The notes under the pieces: model-generated | What the model saw: the letters and a program-made list of their open reading frames with translations, nothing else | Told to the model about the DNA's origin: nothing | The model's database searches: none | Made by a program: the position numbers and the translations under genes | Origin: an uncultured bacterium | GTDB lineage: Bacteria; Armatimonadota; UBA5829 | NCBI GenBank assembly: GCA_938074205.1 | Contig: CALJES010000004.1 | Span: 62,001 to 126,000, forward strand | DNA length: 64,000 nt | Direction of reading: 5' to 3' | Shown: in pieces, positions 44,319 to 53,975 of the stretch | How positions within the stretch are numbered: the stretch's first letter is position 1 | Layout of the letters: every line of letters begins with the position of its first letter

Positions 44319-47300
44319 ATGATTTTTCGTAAAGGGACAGCTGCACAAATACCCCAATTGGTTGTGCGCAGTCTGATTGCTTTTCCAATAATTGTGTTAG
44401 CGGCCTGTCCACTGCAGTCCGCACCGTCAGTGGGCAGACTAGCGCTTTCCACGGACAGTATAGGCCAATACGAGATAATCGAACTCGGTGCTGATATATC
44501 CACCGTAGCCACAAACCTATTCTGGCCTTACGATCCACAGCCGCCACCCTCGATACCTCCGGGAGTTGGAGTTACGGTCGACGGACTATTCTCTGATGAT
44601 AACTGGCAGTCGACAATCGTTGTGCCAGGTTTCTTCTACCTCGACTATGAGCGCCGGGGGGACGCATTTATACCCATAGGTAAACCGGAGTGGCGTGTGA
44701 GATTCGCGCCTCCCAGAATCGGTACGTGGCAGGCCAAACTGCGAGTTACGGATGCGTCTGGCACGACAATGTATCCAGAAGGCGATGGTTTAGTTTTCCA
44801 ATGTGTTCGTTCACAGAATCACGGGTTTGTGAAAGTAAGTGCTCGAGATCCCAGGTACTTTGAGCTCTCCGATGGAACACCGCTGCTTAGTCCTGGAATA
44901 AACGCAAATATTCGCAGCGTTGCTGATGCAGAGGCGAAGTTCGCGACATGGGGTGAAAACGGAGTTCGAATAGTTCGGTGGTGGATGAACTATCGCGGTT
45001 GGCAGAATCCCTTTGGGGGTGGAGATGTTGCAACATCGGGAGGCCCGCAGTGGTCTTTCAGCCTCACGATGTCAACGGATGGCGGTTGTAAACCCGGGGA
45101 CCGATACAGCGCGAAACTCTTACCAGGGCGGGATACTAAGCAGTCGGTGTTCCTATTGGGTGGAAAGACCTATAGGTTTTCAGGTTGGATCAAGACCGAT
45201 TCAGTGATCGCGGGGCCCGATCAAGGAATAGTGCCGTATGTAGGCAGTCAAAGAGGCACTCCTTTGGCAGGATCGTCGGACTGGACAAAGTTCGATGTAT
45301 ATTACACCGCGCCATCTGACGGATGGGTGTCAGTAGGAGTTAGGCATACAGGTACGGCAGGCACAGGGTACTTTGACGACGTCGAGCTGCGTTATACAAC
45401 AGACGGTGGGGCTAGCTGGTCGGAAAACTGCCTTCTCAAGGGTGATATAGATTTCCAAAATTACATAGATCTTCAAGAAGCATATAAAGTAGATCTCATT
45501 TTTCAGATAGCCAAGCAACATGGAGTTTACCTAAAGACTGTTATAGCCGAAAAGCAAGACAAATCGCTGGGCTGTATTGCAGCTGATGGATCCACCGCCG
45601 AGAGATCTGACAACAATTTCTACGCATCAGAAAACCATCCGTCTCGATGGCTTCAGAAGGCTTTTTGGCGTTATATGACCGCAAGGTGGGGATGCTTCAC
45701 ATCTTTGCACTCTTGGGAACTTTGCAACGAAGGAGACCCATTTAATGGCAATCATTGGAATGCGGCAAGCGCCTTAGCGGATTATGTTCATTCTATAGAT
45801 CCAAACAAGGCGATGTGCACTACTTCATTTTGGCATTCGATACCCATGGATTTCTGGAAGACATCTGCCTGCGACTACATCGATCTCCACGAGTACATCG
45901 GCCCCAAGACACCGGATACCGGTAGCCATGGCCCACGGTTCTACGCCTGGTATGATCCGATTGTCAGCGATAACAACACAATGCTCATCCCATACACAGT
46001 CCCGGATCGAGGTGAGCTGTCTTTCGATAATATTGTTAAAGTAACCGGAAGTCGCTCCTTGAAACTCATCGCGTATGATGGTGCGACCGACGCTGGCAAC
46101 ACATGGTTGGGAACCAGGGCATATCACGTAGGTATCGATCCCACCCACACTTACCGGGTTCGCTGCTGGGCAAGGGGAAACAATATCTCTAATCCAGGAG
46201 GCGAACTTTGGTGGACGAAACCGCGTGTAGATGTCGTGTGGTCCAGGGCCTATCACGAGAACGATTACATTCCCGGCGGAATTACCCTAAGCCTTCCACT
46301 CGGTACATACGATTGGACTCTTTTCGAGTCGCAGTCCGTAACGCCCCTGGCGAACGCAAACACAGCTAACATTTACGTTCAATGTACCCGCGGACCCTCA
46401 GGCGCGGGAAGCGGGACTCTTTGGGTGGACAAACTAGAGTTTATCGATGAAACTACGGGCAGAAACTTGTTCGTCGACGGGGACTTTGAGAATGATAGAA
46501 TTGACTTTGATGTAGCATTGGCCGTCGAGAAGTATGGAGTGCTGCTCAATAGCTATGGTCTTCGCGTGAGCAAACCGGGTATGTGGGCAGAGACAGGCAT
46601 CCGAGAGGAGATACCCAGTGGTGGCAAGGCGCGATTGCTTGAGGACACAGAGGGCATTCATCTGAAAAAAATGATTTGGGCACACGCGGGACCGACTAAC
46701 CCAAATATGCTATATTGGGATTTGTATGGATATCTTTCCACAAAGAATGTTTGGCATCATTTTCGACATTTCCAGAGTTTCATGTCCGGAATTCCAGTCT
46801 CGAATGGGAACTACCGCGACGTTGAAGCTGAGGTCTCAAATGCTGCCATACGTGTAATGGGCCAGAAAGATACCGTCAACAATAGAGCACATTTGTGGAT
46901 AGATAATAGTAAGTACACTTGGAGAAATATAGTCGACGGTGTCACCGTGGAGCCGGTGAGTGGACAGATTACTATTGGAGGCCTCGCCGACGGTCTATAT
47001 CAGGTCGAATGGTGGGATACATCAACTGGCACGGTCACAAGCAAACAAGAGGTTCAGTGTGTACAGGGGAAGATTACGCTCACGGTCAATAACTTGGTGA
47101 GCGACATTGCGTGCAAAATCGCCCCTGCGCCGCCAGCGATCTCGCTGCGCCTTATGGTAATCGAAGGTAGTATAAAGCCTGGCAGCGAAGTTACCATAGC
47201 GGTGGATTATACTAACACTGGTACCACGGAAGCCCTCAACGCGATGGTTACTGCAAGGGTGCCGGCTGAGATGGACTACATCGAAGGAAGCGCCGAAGCA

Positions 47301-47405
47301 ACGGGCGGCACATACGATCCAGTGGAGAACAGTGTTACCTGGATAGTTGACAAGATCGCCCCAGGCGAAACTGGCAGGCGGGTCTTTAAGGCTAGAGTTC
47401 GCTAG
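44319..47405 (+). CDS. Secreted DUF5060 multidomain glycoside hydrolase
   Basis: 1028 aa. A signal peptide (LIAFPIIVLAACPLQSA) is followed by a DUF5060 beta sandwich (VRFAPPRIGTWQ, then RDPRYFELSDGTPLLSPGIN) and a GH-A clan TIM barrel with the acid/base Glu471 in WELCNEGD and a candidate nucleophile Glu758 in MWAETGI. Two galactose-binding-like modules (about 245-360 and 560-700) are inserted into or beside the barrel. The C-terminal 90 residues are a DUF11-like repeat (GSEVTIAVDYTNTGTTEAL). The ATG at 44319 begins the basic signal region. Inside the polymer cluster it probably trims or releases the exopolysaccharide, as PslG does for Psl (analogy). Confidence 0.85.
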   Translation: MIFRKGTAAQIPQLVVRSLIAFPIIVLAACPLQSAPSVGRLALSTDSIGQYEIIELGADISTVATNLFWPYDPQPPPSIPPGVGVTVDGLFSDDNWQSTIVVPGFFYLDYERRGDAFIPIGKPEWRVRFAPPRIGTWQAKLRVTDASGTTMYPEGDGLVFQCVRSQNHGFVKVSARDPRYFELSDGTPLLSPGINANIRSVADAEAKFATWGENGVRIVRWWMNYRGWQNPFGGGDVATSGGPQWSFSLTMSTDGGCKPGDRYSAKLLPGRDTKQSVFLLGGKTYRFSGWIKTDSVIAGPDQGIVPYVGSQRGTPLAGSSDWTKFDVYYTAPSDGWVSVGVRHTGTAGTGYFDDVELRYTTDGGASWSENCLLKGDIDFQNYIDLQEAYKVDLIFQIAKQHGVYLKTVIAEKQDKSLGCIAADGSTAERSDNNFYASENHPSRWLQKAFWRYMTARWGCFTSLHSWELCNEGDPFNGNHWNAASALADYVHSIDPNKAMCTTSFWHSIPMDFWKTSACDYIDLHEYIGPKTPDTGSHGPRFYAWYDPIVSDNNTMLIPYTVPDRGELSFDNIVKVTGSRSLKLIAYDGATDAGNTWLGTRAYHVGIDPTHTYRVRCWARGNNISNPGGELWWTKPRVDVVWSRAYHENDYIPGGITLSLPLGTYDWTLFESQSVTPLANANTANIYVQCTRGPSGAGSGTLWVDKLEFIDETTGRNLFVDGDFENDRIDFDVALAVEKYGVLLNSYGLRVSKPGMWAETGIREEIPSGGKARLLEDTEGIHLKKMIWAHAGPTNPNMLYWDLYGYLSTKNVWHHFRHFQSFMSGIPVSNGNYRDVEAEVSNAAIRVMGQKDTVNNRAHLWIDNSKYTWRNIVDGVTVEPVSGQITIGGLADGLYQVEWWDTSTGTVTSKQEVQCVQGKITLTVNNLVSDIACKIAPAPPAISLRLMVIEGSIKPGSEVTIAVDYTNTGTTEALNAMVTARVPAEMDYIEGSAEATGGTYDPVENSVTWIVDKIAPGETGRRVFKARVR

Positions 47406-47496
47406 AGACGGCCAGGGAAGTAAAGCACTTGCAGCGTGCACCAATGCTGTGTGAGCACTTCGACATACGGGCAATCAGCTCTGACCTAGATTAACC

Positions 47497-48363
47497 ATGA
47501 ATACAACTACGAGAGAGCTTGACAGCTTGAGAAATCGCGAGCGCCTGTGGCTGATTGCGGTCCTAGTAAGCGCGGCCATCTTATACGCTCCTACGATGGT
47601 ATACCTCGTTCAGCGCTGGCGGGCGGATGTGCAGTATTCCCTGGCGTTCGTTGTGCCGTTTGTGTCAGGGTACTTTGTCTGGAAAAAATGGTCTGAAGTC
47701 AAGGCACTCAAGCCGTCTCCATATGTGTTGGGGCTCGTCATTATCCTTTTTGCCCTTGCAATACACGTGGCTGGGGTCCTTCTTGACATATCGGGACCGT
47801 CCAGCGTGTCGATGCTCTTGTTCCTCCTGGGTGCATGTTTGTATTTCCACAGCGCAGCGCTAGTAAAAACACTCGCATTTCCCCTTGCATATACCGTTTT
47901 CATGATTCCAATTCCCGGCGGAGTGCTTGATCTAGTCGGATTTCCACTGCAGTTGTGGGCAAGCGGAGCAGCGGCTGCGTTGCTGCGTCTGATAGGGCTC
48001 GAGGTATATCGCAGCGGCGTCAATATGTCAGTGCCAGGCTTCGATTTCCAGGTGGCGCAGGCGTGCAGCGGATTGAGTTCACTAGTCGCACTTGTAGGGG
48101 TAACGGCAGTTTTCGCATACTTGACAAATCTGCCCACCGTTTTCAAATGGATCTTGTTCTTTCTCGCACTGCCTATAGCTCTCACTGCGAATGTGGTGCG
48201 CGTGACGATTATCGCGTTCGCCGGTTACCAGTGGGGGCACGACGTTGCTATGAGTATATTTCACGACTGGTCCAGCCCGATTCTGTTCGTCACGGCTGTT
48301 GTTCTTATGTTTATCATAAGCCTGGGGCTCGAATGGATAAGCAAGCGCCTAACTACAAACTAG
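47497..48363 (+). CDS. Exosortase
   Basis: 288 aa membrane protease/transpeptidase with about eight helices. The exosortase catalytic set is present: Cys190 in QACSGLSSL, Arg235 in NVVRVTII and His256 in IFHDWSS. Exosortases cut C-terminal PEP-CTERM-type anchors from exported proteins and usually sit with exopolysaccharide genes, as here. The ATG at 47497 is used; no strong ribosome-binding site is seen. The end overlaps the EpsI gene by 31 bp. No protein in the window ends with a recognisable PEP-CTERM segment, so the substrates lie elsewhere. Confidence 0.93.
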   Translation: MNTTTRELDSLRNRERLWLIAVLVSAAILYAPTMVYLVQRWRADVQYSLAFVVPFVSGYFVWKKWSEVKALKPSPYVLGLVIILFALAIHVAGVLLDISGPSSVSMLLFLLGACLYFHSAALVKTLAFPLAYTVFMIPIPGGVLDLVGFPLQLWASGAAAALLRLIGLEVYRSGVNMSVPGFDFQVAQACSGLSSLVALVGVTAVFAYLTNLPTVFKWILFFLALPIALTANVVRVTIIAFAGYQWGHDVAMSIFHDWSSPILFVTAVVLMFIISLGLEWISKRLTTN

Positions 48364-48998
48364 TCTTTGTATTGCTGCTTCTTGGCTGCGTGCTAACATA
48401 TTGGGCGCGTTTTAAGCCCGTGCGCGTTTTGTTTACGGCGCCGCTTGAGAAGCTTCCTAAAACGATCGGCAAGTGGCAGGGACACGACGAACCAATCGAA
48501 AAGTCTATCCGAGATGTAATGAACGCCGACAAGCTTCTCTCGCGCACGTACGTCGGCCCCAATCCGGATTATCCGATCGGCGTGTGGATCGTCTACCGCA
48601 AGTTCGGTCGGCGAGACTTCGCGCATCGCCCTGAGATGTGTTATCCGGCAGCCGGCTGGGAGATAACTAAGAAAAGCTACGTCAAGCTACCTTACGATGG
48701 GCAGGAAGTAGATGCTGTCGAAGTCGTAGCCACACGAGATTTTGATACCCAGGTCATTGTCTACTGGTTTGCTTCCGGCGAGCGCACCGAGGCTAACTTC
48801 GCTAAGCAGCAGATTATGATGGCTCTCGACCGACTGCGCACGCAGAAATATGGCTGGGCGTTCATCAGGCTCCACATACCGGTTATCGACACCGAAGAAA
48901 ACGCTTTGCGCGAGATCAGGGATTTTCTCAGAGCAGCTTCCACTCCTCTCGCACAAGTGCTTAAGGGTGCTGATGCCGTGTCAGCGTCCGCGCAGTGA
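48333..48998 (+). CDS. epsI: Exosortase-associated EpsI/DUF3485 protein
   Basis: 221 aa. One N-terminal helix (YKLVFVLLLLGCVLTYWAR) anchors a periplasmic domain with LPKTIGKWQG, VYRKFGRRDFAHRPEMCYPAAGW and VVYWF-type strands (VIVYWFASGERT). This is the DUF3485/EpsI family, found as a separate protein or as a C-terminal part of exosortases. HRPEMCYPAAGW, with its Cys, is the most conserved motif. It starts inside the exosortase gene (ATG 48333), so the two are made together and likely form one membrane unit. Confidence 0.9.
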   Translation: MDKQAPNYKLVFVLLLLGCVLTYWARFKPVRVLFTAPLEKLPKTIGKWQGHDEPIEKSIRDVMNADKLLSRTYVGPNPDYPIGVWIVYRKFGRRDFAHRPEMCYPAAGWEITKKSYVKLPYDGQEVDAVEVVATRDFDTQVIVYWFASGERTEANFAKQQIMMALDRLRTQKYGWAFIRLHIPVIDTEENALREIRDFLRAASTPLAQVLKGADAVSASAQ

Positions 48999-49085
48999 GA
49001 CCGCCACTATAACCAGTCGGACAATCCCCTCCGGGTTCTTACGCGTTATTTGTTATTCAGAGCGTTTTTCTGCAATAATTGGAGC

Positions 49086-51719
49086 ATGCTGTTCTCGTTT
49101 CTTTCCCGAACTCTTTGCGAAGCCAAAGTTTCTGCTCCGTATAAACGCGGGCGAAGCCGTTTCAACAAATCTTCCGGAGACGTGCTCGGCAATTGGATCT
49201 GGTTTTCTGACAACGTTTCAGACCCCAACTGCTACGCGTACTTCCGCAGAGCACTGAAACTGGATTCACGACCCAAGAGAGCCACCATATGCGTTGCAGC
49301 TTGCAGCAAGTACAAGCTCTATATAAACGGTGAGTATATCGGAAGGGGGCCCGCTCGTGCTCCGTTGGGTGTCCACTACTACGACATACATGACATAACG
49401 GGTGTTTGTGTTCAAGGCGAAAATCTGATAGCGCTAATAGTGCACTACTTCGGTGTCGATACCTACGCGGGACCTGTAGGCAAGCCTGGCCTGAACTGCA
49501 GAATCGAGGTCGAGCTCGAAAGCGGGAATATCCAAATCCCAACTGATGAGAGCTGGCTTGCCTGTCGAGCGGATGAATGGACCGATTGCGGCGAGCGCAT
49601 TAATGAAAGCCTGGGTTTCCAGGAAGTCTACGACTCTTCGCTCCGAATAGTTGACTGGAATAAGCTGACCTACTCAGATAAAGCGTTGCAGAATGCATCG
49701 GTGGTAAAAGTCGATGGTGTTTTGCTACCGAGACCGATCCCGCTTCTGGCAGAGACGGCGGTGCTTCCTGAATCGGTGCTGGGGCTTTTCAATTCGCCTC
49801 CCCGAGAAAGCAATATACCGCTCGGTGAACTGCCTCAAGCTATTGCCTGCTCACCATTGACTGAGTTGAAGTACGGCTCTGTCAATAATTGGGAATCGCT
49901 GCTGCGCAAGCGAGGTTCGATGTATGTGCGCACTCCGCGGAATAATGCGGGCGTCGCAGTGATCCTGGATTTCGGCCGCGAGGTGTTTGGCAATTTAGAG
50001 GTGAGAATTCCACGCTGCTCGCGCGGATACGTAGACATAGCTTATTCCGAAGTGCTCGAAGAGGGTCGTGTGCAGCCAGATCGCGGCAGTGCACGATATG
50101 TCGACCGGATTATTCTCAGTAAGGCGCCCATAGAGTGGCAAAGCTTCGAACCCAGAGCTTTTCGATATGTTCAACTTGAGTTCCGCGGGCTCGGCAGAGG
50201 GGCGGCTATCGATTACGTTCGGCTCAACAAGCTTTCGTACCCTGTTCGGCGCACCGGGAAATTCGAATGCAGCGACCCATTGCTAAATCGTATCTGGGAG
50301 ACCGCTGCGTATACTGGTGCACTGTGCATGGAAGATAGCTTTGTCGCTTCTCCTGCATTTGACCGGCGTCTGAACTGGGCTGACGTATACGTTCAGGCGC
50401 GAGCAGCCTATTACGCGTTTGGCGACACGGCACTTTTAGCAAAGGCACTTAAAGACGTTGCTCGGACCCAAGATGCCGACGGTCGCATTGCCGGTGTCGG
50501 ACCTGATGTCAACGGCAAATCACCGGTCGATTTGATGCTTCTGTGGGTTGCTTCACTGTTGGACTACTACGCGTTCTCGGGCGACAAGGATCTGGTGCAA
50601 GAACTTTACCCGTGCGTCAATCGACTCATACGGTGGTTTGACCGCTTTGCAGGGAGTGATTCACTGCTGCGGGGCGTACCTGGGTATTTGGCGCTTGACT
50701 CGTGCGACATATGCAAAGCCTTGGAGGGCGAATCTGCCTCGCTTAACTCGCTGTATTCTCATGCGCTGCGAATAGCTGGGATTCTTGCGGAGATTTGCGG
50801 TTGTCAGGAGGATGCCGAGGACTTCAGTTCCCGGGCGAATGAGCTAAAACTGGCGGTCAACCGATTATTCTACGTGTCGGAACGCGGATTATATGCATCT
50901 GGGCGCCTCGGCGGAAATTTGGTCGAGGAGTATGGCTTGTTAGAGAATGTGTTCGCGGTGCTGTTTGATGTGGCAGATCACTATCGCAAGTCCGCGATCT
51001 TGCGGCAGGTCGCAAGTGGGGCGTTCGCGGAATACAAGAGCCCGCTATTGGCCAGTTATGTTCTCCAAGCTTTGTATTCGCATGATATGCACAGCGCAGC
51101 TCTTGAGATAATTCGCCGGAAATGGGGCGATATGCTTGAGCAAGGTGCGACTGCATTTTGGGAATGCTTCGACGGCAGATCTCCCATGTGCCGGGGCTGG
51201 TCTGTTTGCCCTGCAAGCGATCTCATTTCGGAATACGTGGGAATAAAGCCTAGCCTAGGTGCCCACAGGTTCTCAATAGTTCCTCATGTTGCGGATCTAA
51301 AATGGGCTCGCGGTTCGGTGGATACCCCTAACGGGCCGCTCGTTGTGGAGTGGCGAGCCAAGATAACCCAGCTGGTAATTCGCGTAGACGTACCCTCGGG
51401 TGTGATTGCCGACCTGTTTTCTCCGGGAGGTGTTGGTTCGCGAGTGTGCTTGGATGGCAAACCGCAGCCAAGCCGACTGATGACGCTGGATTGCGGAACG
51501 CATGTCATCACGGTCACAAGCGAGCGTAAGTCAAGCCGAAGTAAATCTGACACAGGACCGCAGCCGCAACCTCAGCCTCACGTGGAGGTTCTAGGCGAGG
51601 CTTATCGGAGCCGCACCGAAAGGCGACGGTCAGCCAGACTACTTAAGCATGAAACTGTCGGGCACCGCTCTAGACAAAAAAGGACAAAGCGCATCACCTC
51701 CGAAGATACCAAGCCTTAG
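49086..51719 (+). CDS. GH78 alpha-L-rhamnosidase-like protein with basic tail
   Basis: About 877 aa. Beta-sandwich domains (WIWFSD, YAYFRRALKL, KYKLYINGEYIGRGPAR) precede an (alpha/alpha)6 barrel and a C-terminal beta domain (GAHRFSIVPHV), as in bacterial alpha-L-rhamnosidases. The usual catalytic DxxxRxExxxWxGD stretch is altered to ASPAFDRRLNWADV, so activity is uncertain. After a PQPQPQP linker come about 55 residues rich in Arg and Lys. No signal peptide is seen. The start is uncertain: ATG 49086 has GGAG too close, and TTG 49050 and GTG 49182 are alternatives. It lies 87 bp after epsI and may act on rhamnose-containing polymer. Confidence 0.75.
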   Translation: MLFSFLSRTLCEAKVSAPYKRGRSRFNKSSGDVLGNWIWFSDNVSDPNCYAYFRRALKLDSRPKRATICVAACSKYKLYINGEYIGRGPARAPLGVHYYDIHDITGVCVQGENLIALIVHYFGVDTYAGPVGKPGLNCRIEVELESGNIQIPTDESWLACRADEWTDCGERINESLGFQEVYDSSLRIVDWNKLTYSDKALQNASVVKVDGVLLPRPIPLLAETAVLPESVLGLFNSPPRESNIPLGELPQAIACSPLTELKYGSVNNWESLLRKRGSMYVRTPRNNAGVAVILDFGREVFGNLEVRIPRCSRGYVDIAYSEVLEEGRVQPDRGSARYVDRIILSKAPIEWQSFEPRAFRYVQLEFRGLGRGAAIDYVRLNKLSYPVRRTGKFECSDPLLNRIWETAAYTGALCMEDSFVASPAFDRRLNWADVYVQARAAYYAFGDTALLAKALKDVARTQDADGRIAGVGPDVNGKSPVDLMLLWVASLLDYYAFSGDKDLVQELYPCVNRLIRWFDRFAGSDSLLRGVPGYLALDSCDICKALEGESASLNSLYSHALRIAGILAEICGCQEDAEDFSSRANELKLAVNRLFYVSERGLYASGRLGGNLVEEYGLLENVFAVLFDVADHYRKSAILRQVASGAFAEYKSPLLASYVLQALYSHDMHSAALEIIRRKWGDMLEQGATAFWECFDGRSPMCRGWSVCPASDLISEYVGIKPSLGAHRFSIVPHVADLKWARGSVDTPNGPLVVEWRAKITQLVIRVDVPSGVIADLFSPGGVGSRVCLDGKPQPSRLMTLDCGTHVITVTSERKSSRSKSDTGPQPQPQPHVEVLGEAYRSRTERRRSARLLKHETVGHRSRQKRTKRITSEDTKP

Positions 51720-51928
51720 TTTTGCTCGCTTTGAGCTATTCAGGCGCTCGTTGGGTTGCTGTGTGTCCTTTGGTTTACTCTAATTTGATTTACGGTGACA
51801 CTACTTTTGCCTACTTCGGTGAAAATTTTGCATGCAGGAATCTTGGCCGAGAGCCAATAATTCTAGCATTGGGCGGCGTGCATCGTCGCTGAAATATGCG
51901 GGCTGTACTAAAGAGGGAGGTAACAAGG

Positions 51929-53896
51929 ATGGTTAGACACTCAATTCTGCTGCTTGCTTTTGTCATCGCTATAGGCCTTGCTGGCTGTGGCGGTGGAGGG
52001 GGTGGCGGAACCGGTGGCGGAGGCGGTGTAGCTCCCGGTGTGACATTGATAGTGGGAGCGGATGCATCGTACAGCACCGGCGGGCCCTCAGCCAAGTTGT
52101 TTGCGACTGCCGGTTCTAAAGTATTGAACGCGCCGCTAGACGACGGTGCCCTGGTGTCTGTGTATAACTTTGCCACGGGCGAGCTCATCAAGACCGGCAC
52201 GATCTCGAACGGTTGGTGCACTCTGGAGAACATTCCATCTGGTTTAAGCCTAGCTATAGTAGTAACGGGAAAACGAGGTGGAAAAAACTACAGGTTGTCT
52301 ACCCTTGTCCCTGTTGTTTTGGATACGCAGGCGGAGTACGTTGCGAACCCATTAACGTCCATAGCTGCCGAAGCGTTTAGCGCCGAACACTTCGCTAAGA
52401 ACAAGGTGTTTAGTGAGAGCGATCTGGCGCCGGTGCTTGAGAAAGCCAAGGAGTTTGTGCAGGACAATCTTAGCGCAGATTTCTCGATAGGTGGCGGTGT
52501 GTTTACTGATGCCGGCTTCGGTAAGCCGAACAGCCTGAACACTAGTGCGCCTGGCATCAATGAGGTAATCCAGGCAGTAAAACCGGTTAATGATAAATTG
52601 GCGCGCGGTAAGAACACCATTACGCTTCTCGAAGAGGCGGGTGTACCAATGCGCGAGATGCTCGACCCTGAGGCCCTTGATTTCCAGAACGTGTTTACCG
52701 AGGAGGTTTTGTCCAAGTACCAAGCTCTTGGCGAGACGATGGGTCGGCTTTTGGGTCCAGCGATAGTTACTGAGTTGCGGCTAAATGGCAACGAGGTGAA
52801 CATAACCGGGCTTACGGTCGGCCGGAAGTATGTGGTTACAAGCGTTGATCCGGACAGCGGCCACCTTATTCTGAGTGATCGCGGCACCGGAACTGCTGGC
52901 TACATAACAATTCAGCGCACCGTTCCGGACGAAGGCACCTATACTCTAGTTGCAAAACACGAAGGTTCTAACTGGGTCCTAACGCAGACTTGTTCCGGGG
53001 ATAGCCAGCAGCAATACAAGTTCACGGTGACGGATAAGATTCTCCAGGATGAGATGCCTGGTGCAAATCCGACCATCAGCGGTACACTCAGCGCTAGGGA
53101 TAAGAACTTTACAACGCCGGTTACAATGCAGGTTACAGCTGCTGCAACGGGCAGTGATCCAGATTCCTACACTGCAGTTACATTCAACGGTAGTTTCTCG
53201 ACTCCCGAAGTTTCAGTTACTGGGTCTATGAGCGCCCAGTTCGCAACGTCGAAACCCAGCGGCGCTGCAGAGTGGCAAAACCGATACGAGTTTGTGACCG
53301 CGTTCAACATGACAAATGGCCGAATAACCGTCAAGGTTGGGTCTAAGGCCATAACGCTTCAGGGGAACTTGTCCGCAAAGTCGCAGTTTGTAAAGTTGTC
53401 TGACATGGTTACCACTGTGCCTAGTGAGATACAGTTTACAGGTGGATACTCGAACACACACACAGGACTGACATTTACAGGCACGATGACTTTCAATGCA
53501 ACATGGGTGGAGGTCAATGACGGCGCCAAACCTTCGACCGGTAGCGCTACCATCACAGGTACGCTTGGAAAACCCGATCATCCAAAGTATGCCCTTGATC
53601 TGAGCCTGAACAAGACTACGCAGAAACTCACCGGTGCAATAGATTTAACCGCTGCCGTGATTAGCTTTAAGGGGTCCGCAACAGGTACTATCGACGGGAC
53701 CACTGGTGATCTCAAGACTATGTCTGTAGTGCTGAATGCCTCCACCGGCGCGGTGATCACCTATAGTCGCGATGCCACCGGTAAGGAATCAGGGCAGATT
53801 AAGGTCGACGACACCAAGGTAGCAGATATCACGTTCCCTCAAAACGCTATTCGCATAAACTTCACGGATGGTACATTCAAGGAGTTCGTGTTCTAA
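51929..53896 (+). CDS. Lipoprotein of unknown function
   Basis: 655 aa. The N-terminus MVRHSILLLAFVIAIGLAGC is a lipoprotein signal with lipobox LAGC, followed by a glycine-rich linker (CGGGGGGGTGGGGG). A carboxypeptidase-regulatory-like beta domain comes next (about 30-110: LDDGALVSVYNFATGELIKTG, split by short gaps), then a helical part, then a long region of regular beta strands rich in Thr, Gly and Ser (about 330-655) that could be a beta solenoid or barrel. No catalytic motif is recognised. The start ATG 51929 is behind GGGAGGT; the frame is open 11 codons further up. A strong hairpin follows at 53910-53941. Confidence 0.8.
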   Translation: MVRHSILLLAFVIAIGLAGCGGGGGGGTGGGGGVAPGVTLIVGADASYSTGGPSAKLFATAGSKVLNAPLDDGALVSVYNFATGELIKTGTISNGWCTLENIPSGLSLAIVVTGKRGGKNYRLSTLVPVVLDTQAEYVANPLTSIAAEAFSAEHFAKNKVFSESDLAPVLEKAKEFVQDNLSADFSIGGGVFTDAGFGKPNSLNTSAPGINEVIQAVKPVNDKLARGKNTITLLEEAGVPMREMLDPEALDFQNVFTEEVLSKYQALGETMGRLLGPAIVTELRLNGNEVNITGLTVGRKYVVTSVDPDSGHLILSDRGTGTAGYITIQRTVPDEGTYTLVAKHEGSNWVLTQTCSGDSQQQYKFTVTDKILQDEMPGANPTISGTLSARDKNFTTPVTMQVTAAATGSDPDSYTAVTFNGSFSTPEVSVTGSMSAQFATSKPSGAAEWQNRYEFVTAFNMTNGRITVKVGSKAITLQGNLSAKSQFVKLSDMVTTVPSEIQFTGGYSNTHTGLTFTGTMTFNATWVEVNDGAKPSTGSATITGTLGKPDHPKYALDLSLNKTTQKLTGAIDLTAAVISFKGSATGTIDGTTGDLKTMSVVLNASTGAVITYSRDATGKESGQIKVDDTKVADITFPQNAIRINFTDGTFKEFVF

Positions 53897-53909
53897 GCGT
53901 TGGTGAGAT

Positions 53910-53941
53910 GGGGACCGCCCCGAAGCGGTCCCCCCACATTT
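53910..53941 (+). terminator. Rho-independent terminator after the lipoprotein gene
   Basis: GGGGACCGC (53910-53918) pairs with GCGGTCCCC (53925-53933), 9 bp with a CCCGAA loop, and TTTT follows at 53938-53941. It begins 14 bp after the stop codon. Confidence 0.75.
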
Positions 53942-53975
53942 TATCCAACCTGCGCAAGGGTAGAAGAGGTTGTAT

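Noticed and set aside
51980-52035. Glycine-codon-rich tract as a DNA repeat
   Set aside because: It encodes a simple Gly linker after the lipobox of the lipoprotein; no regular DNA unit.
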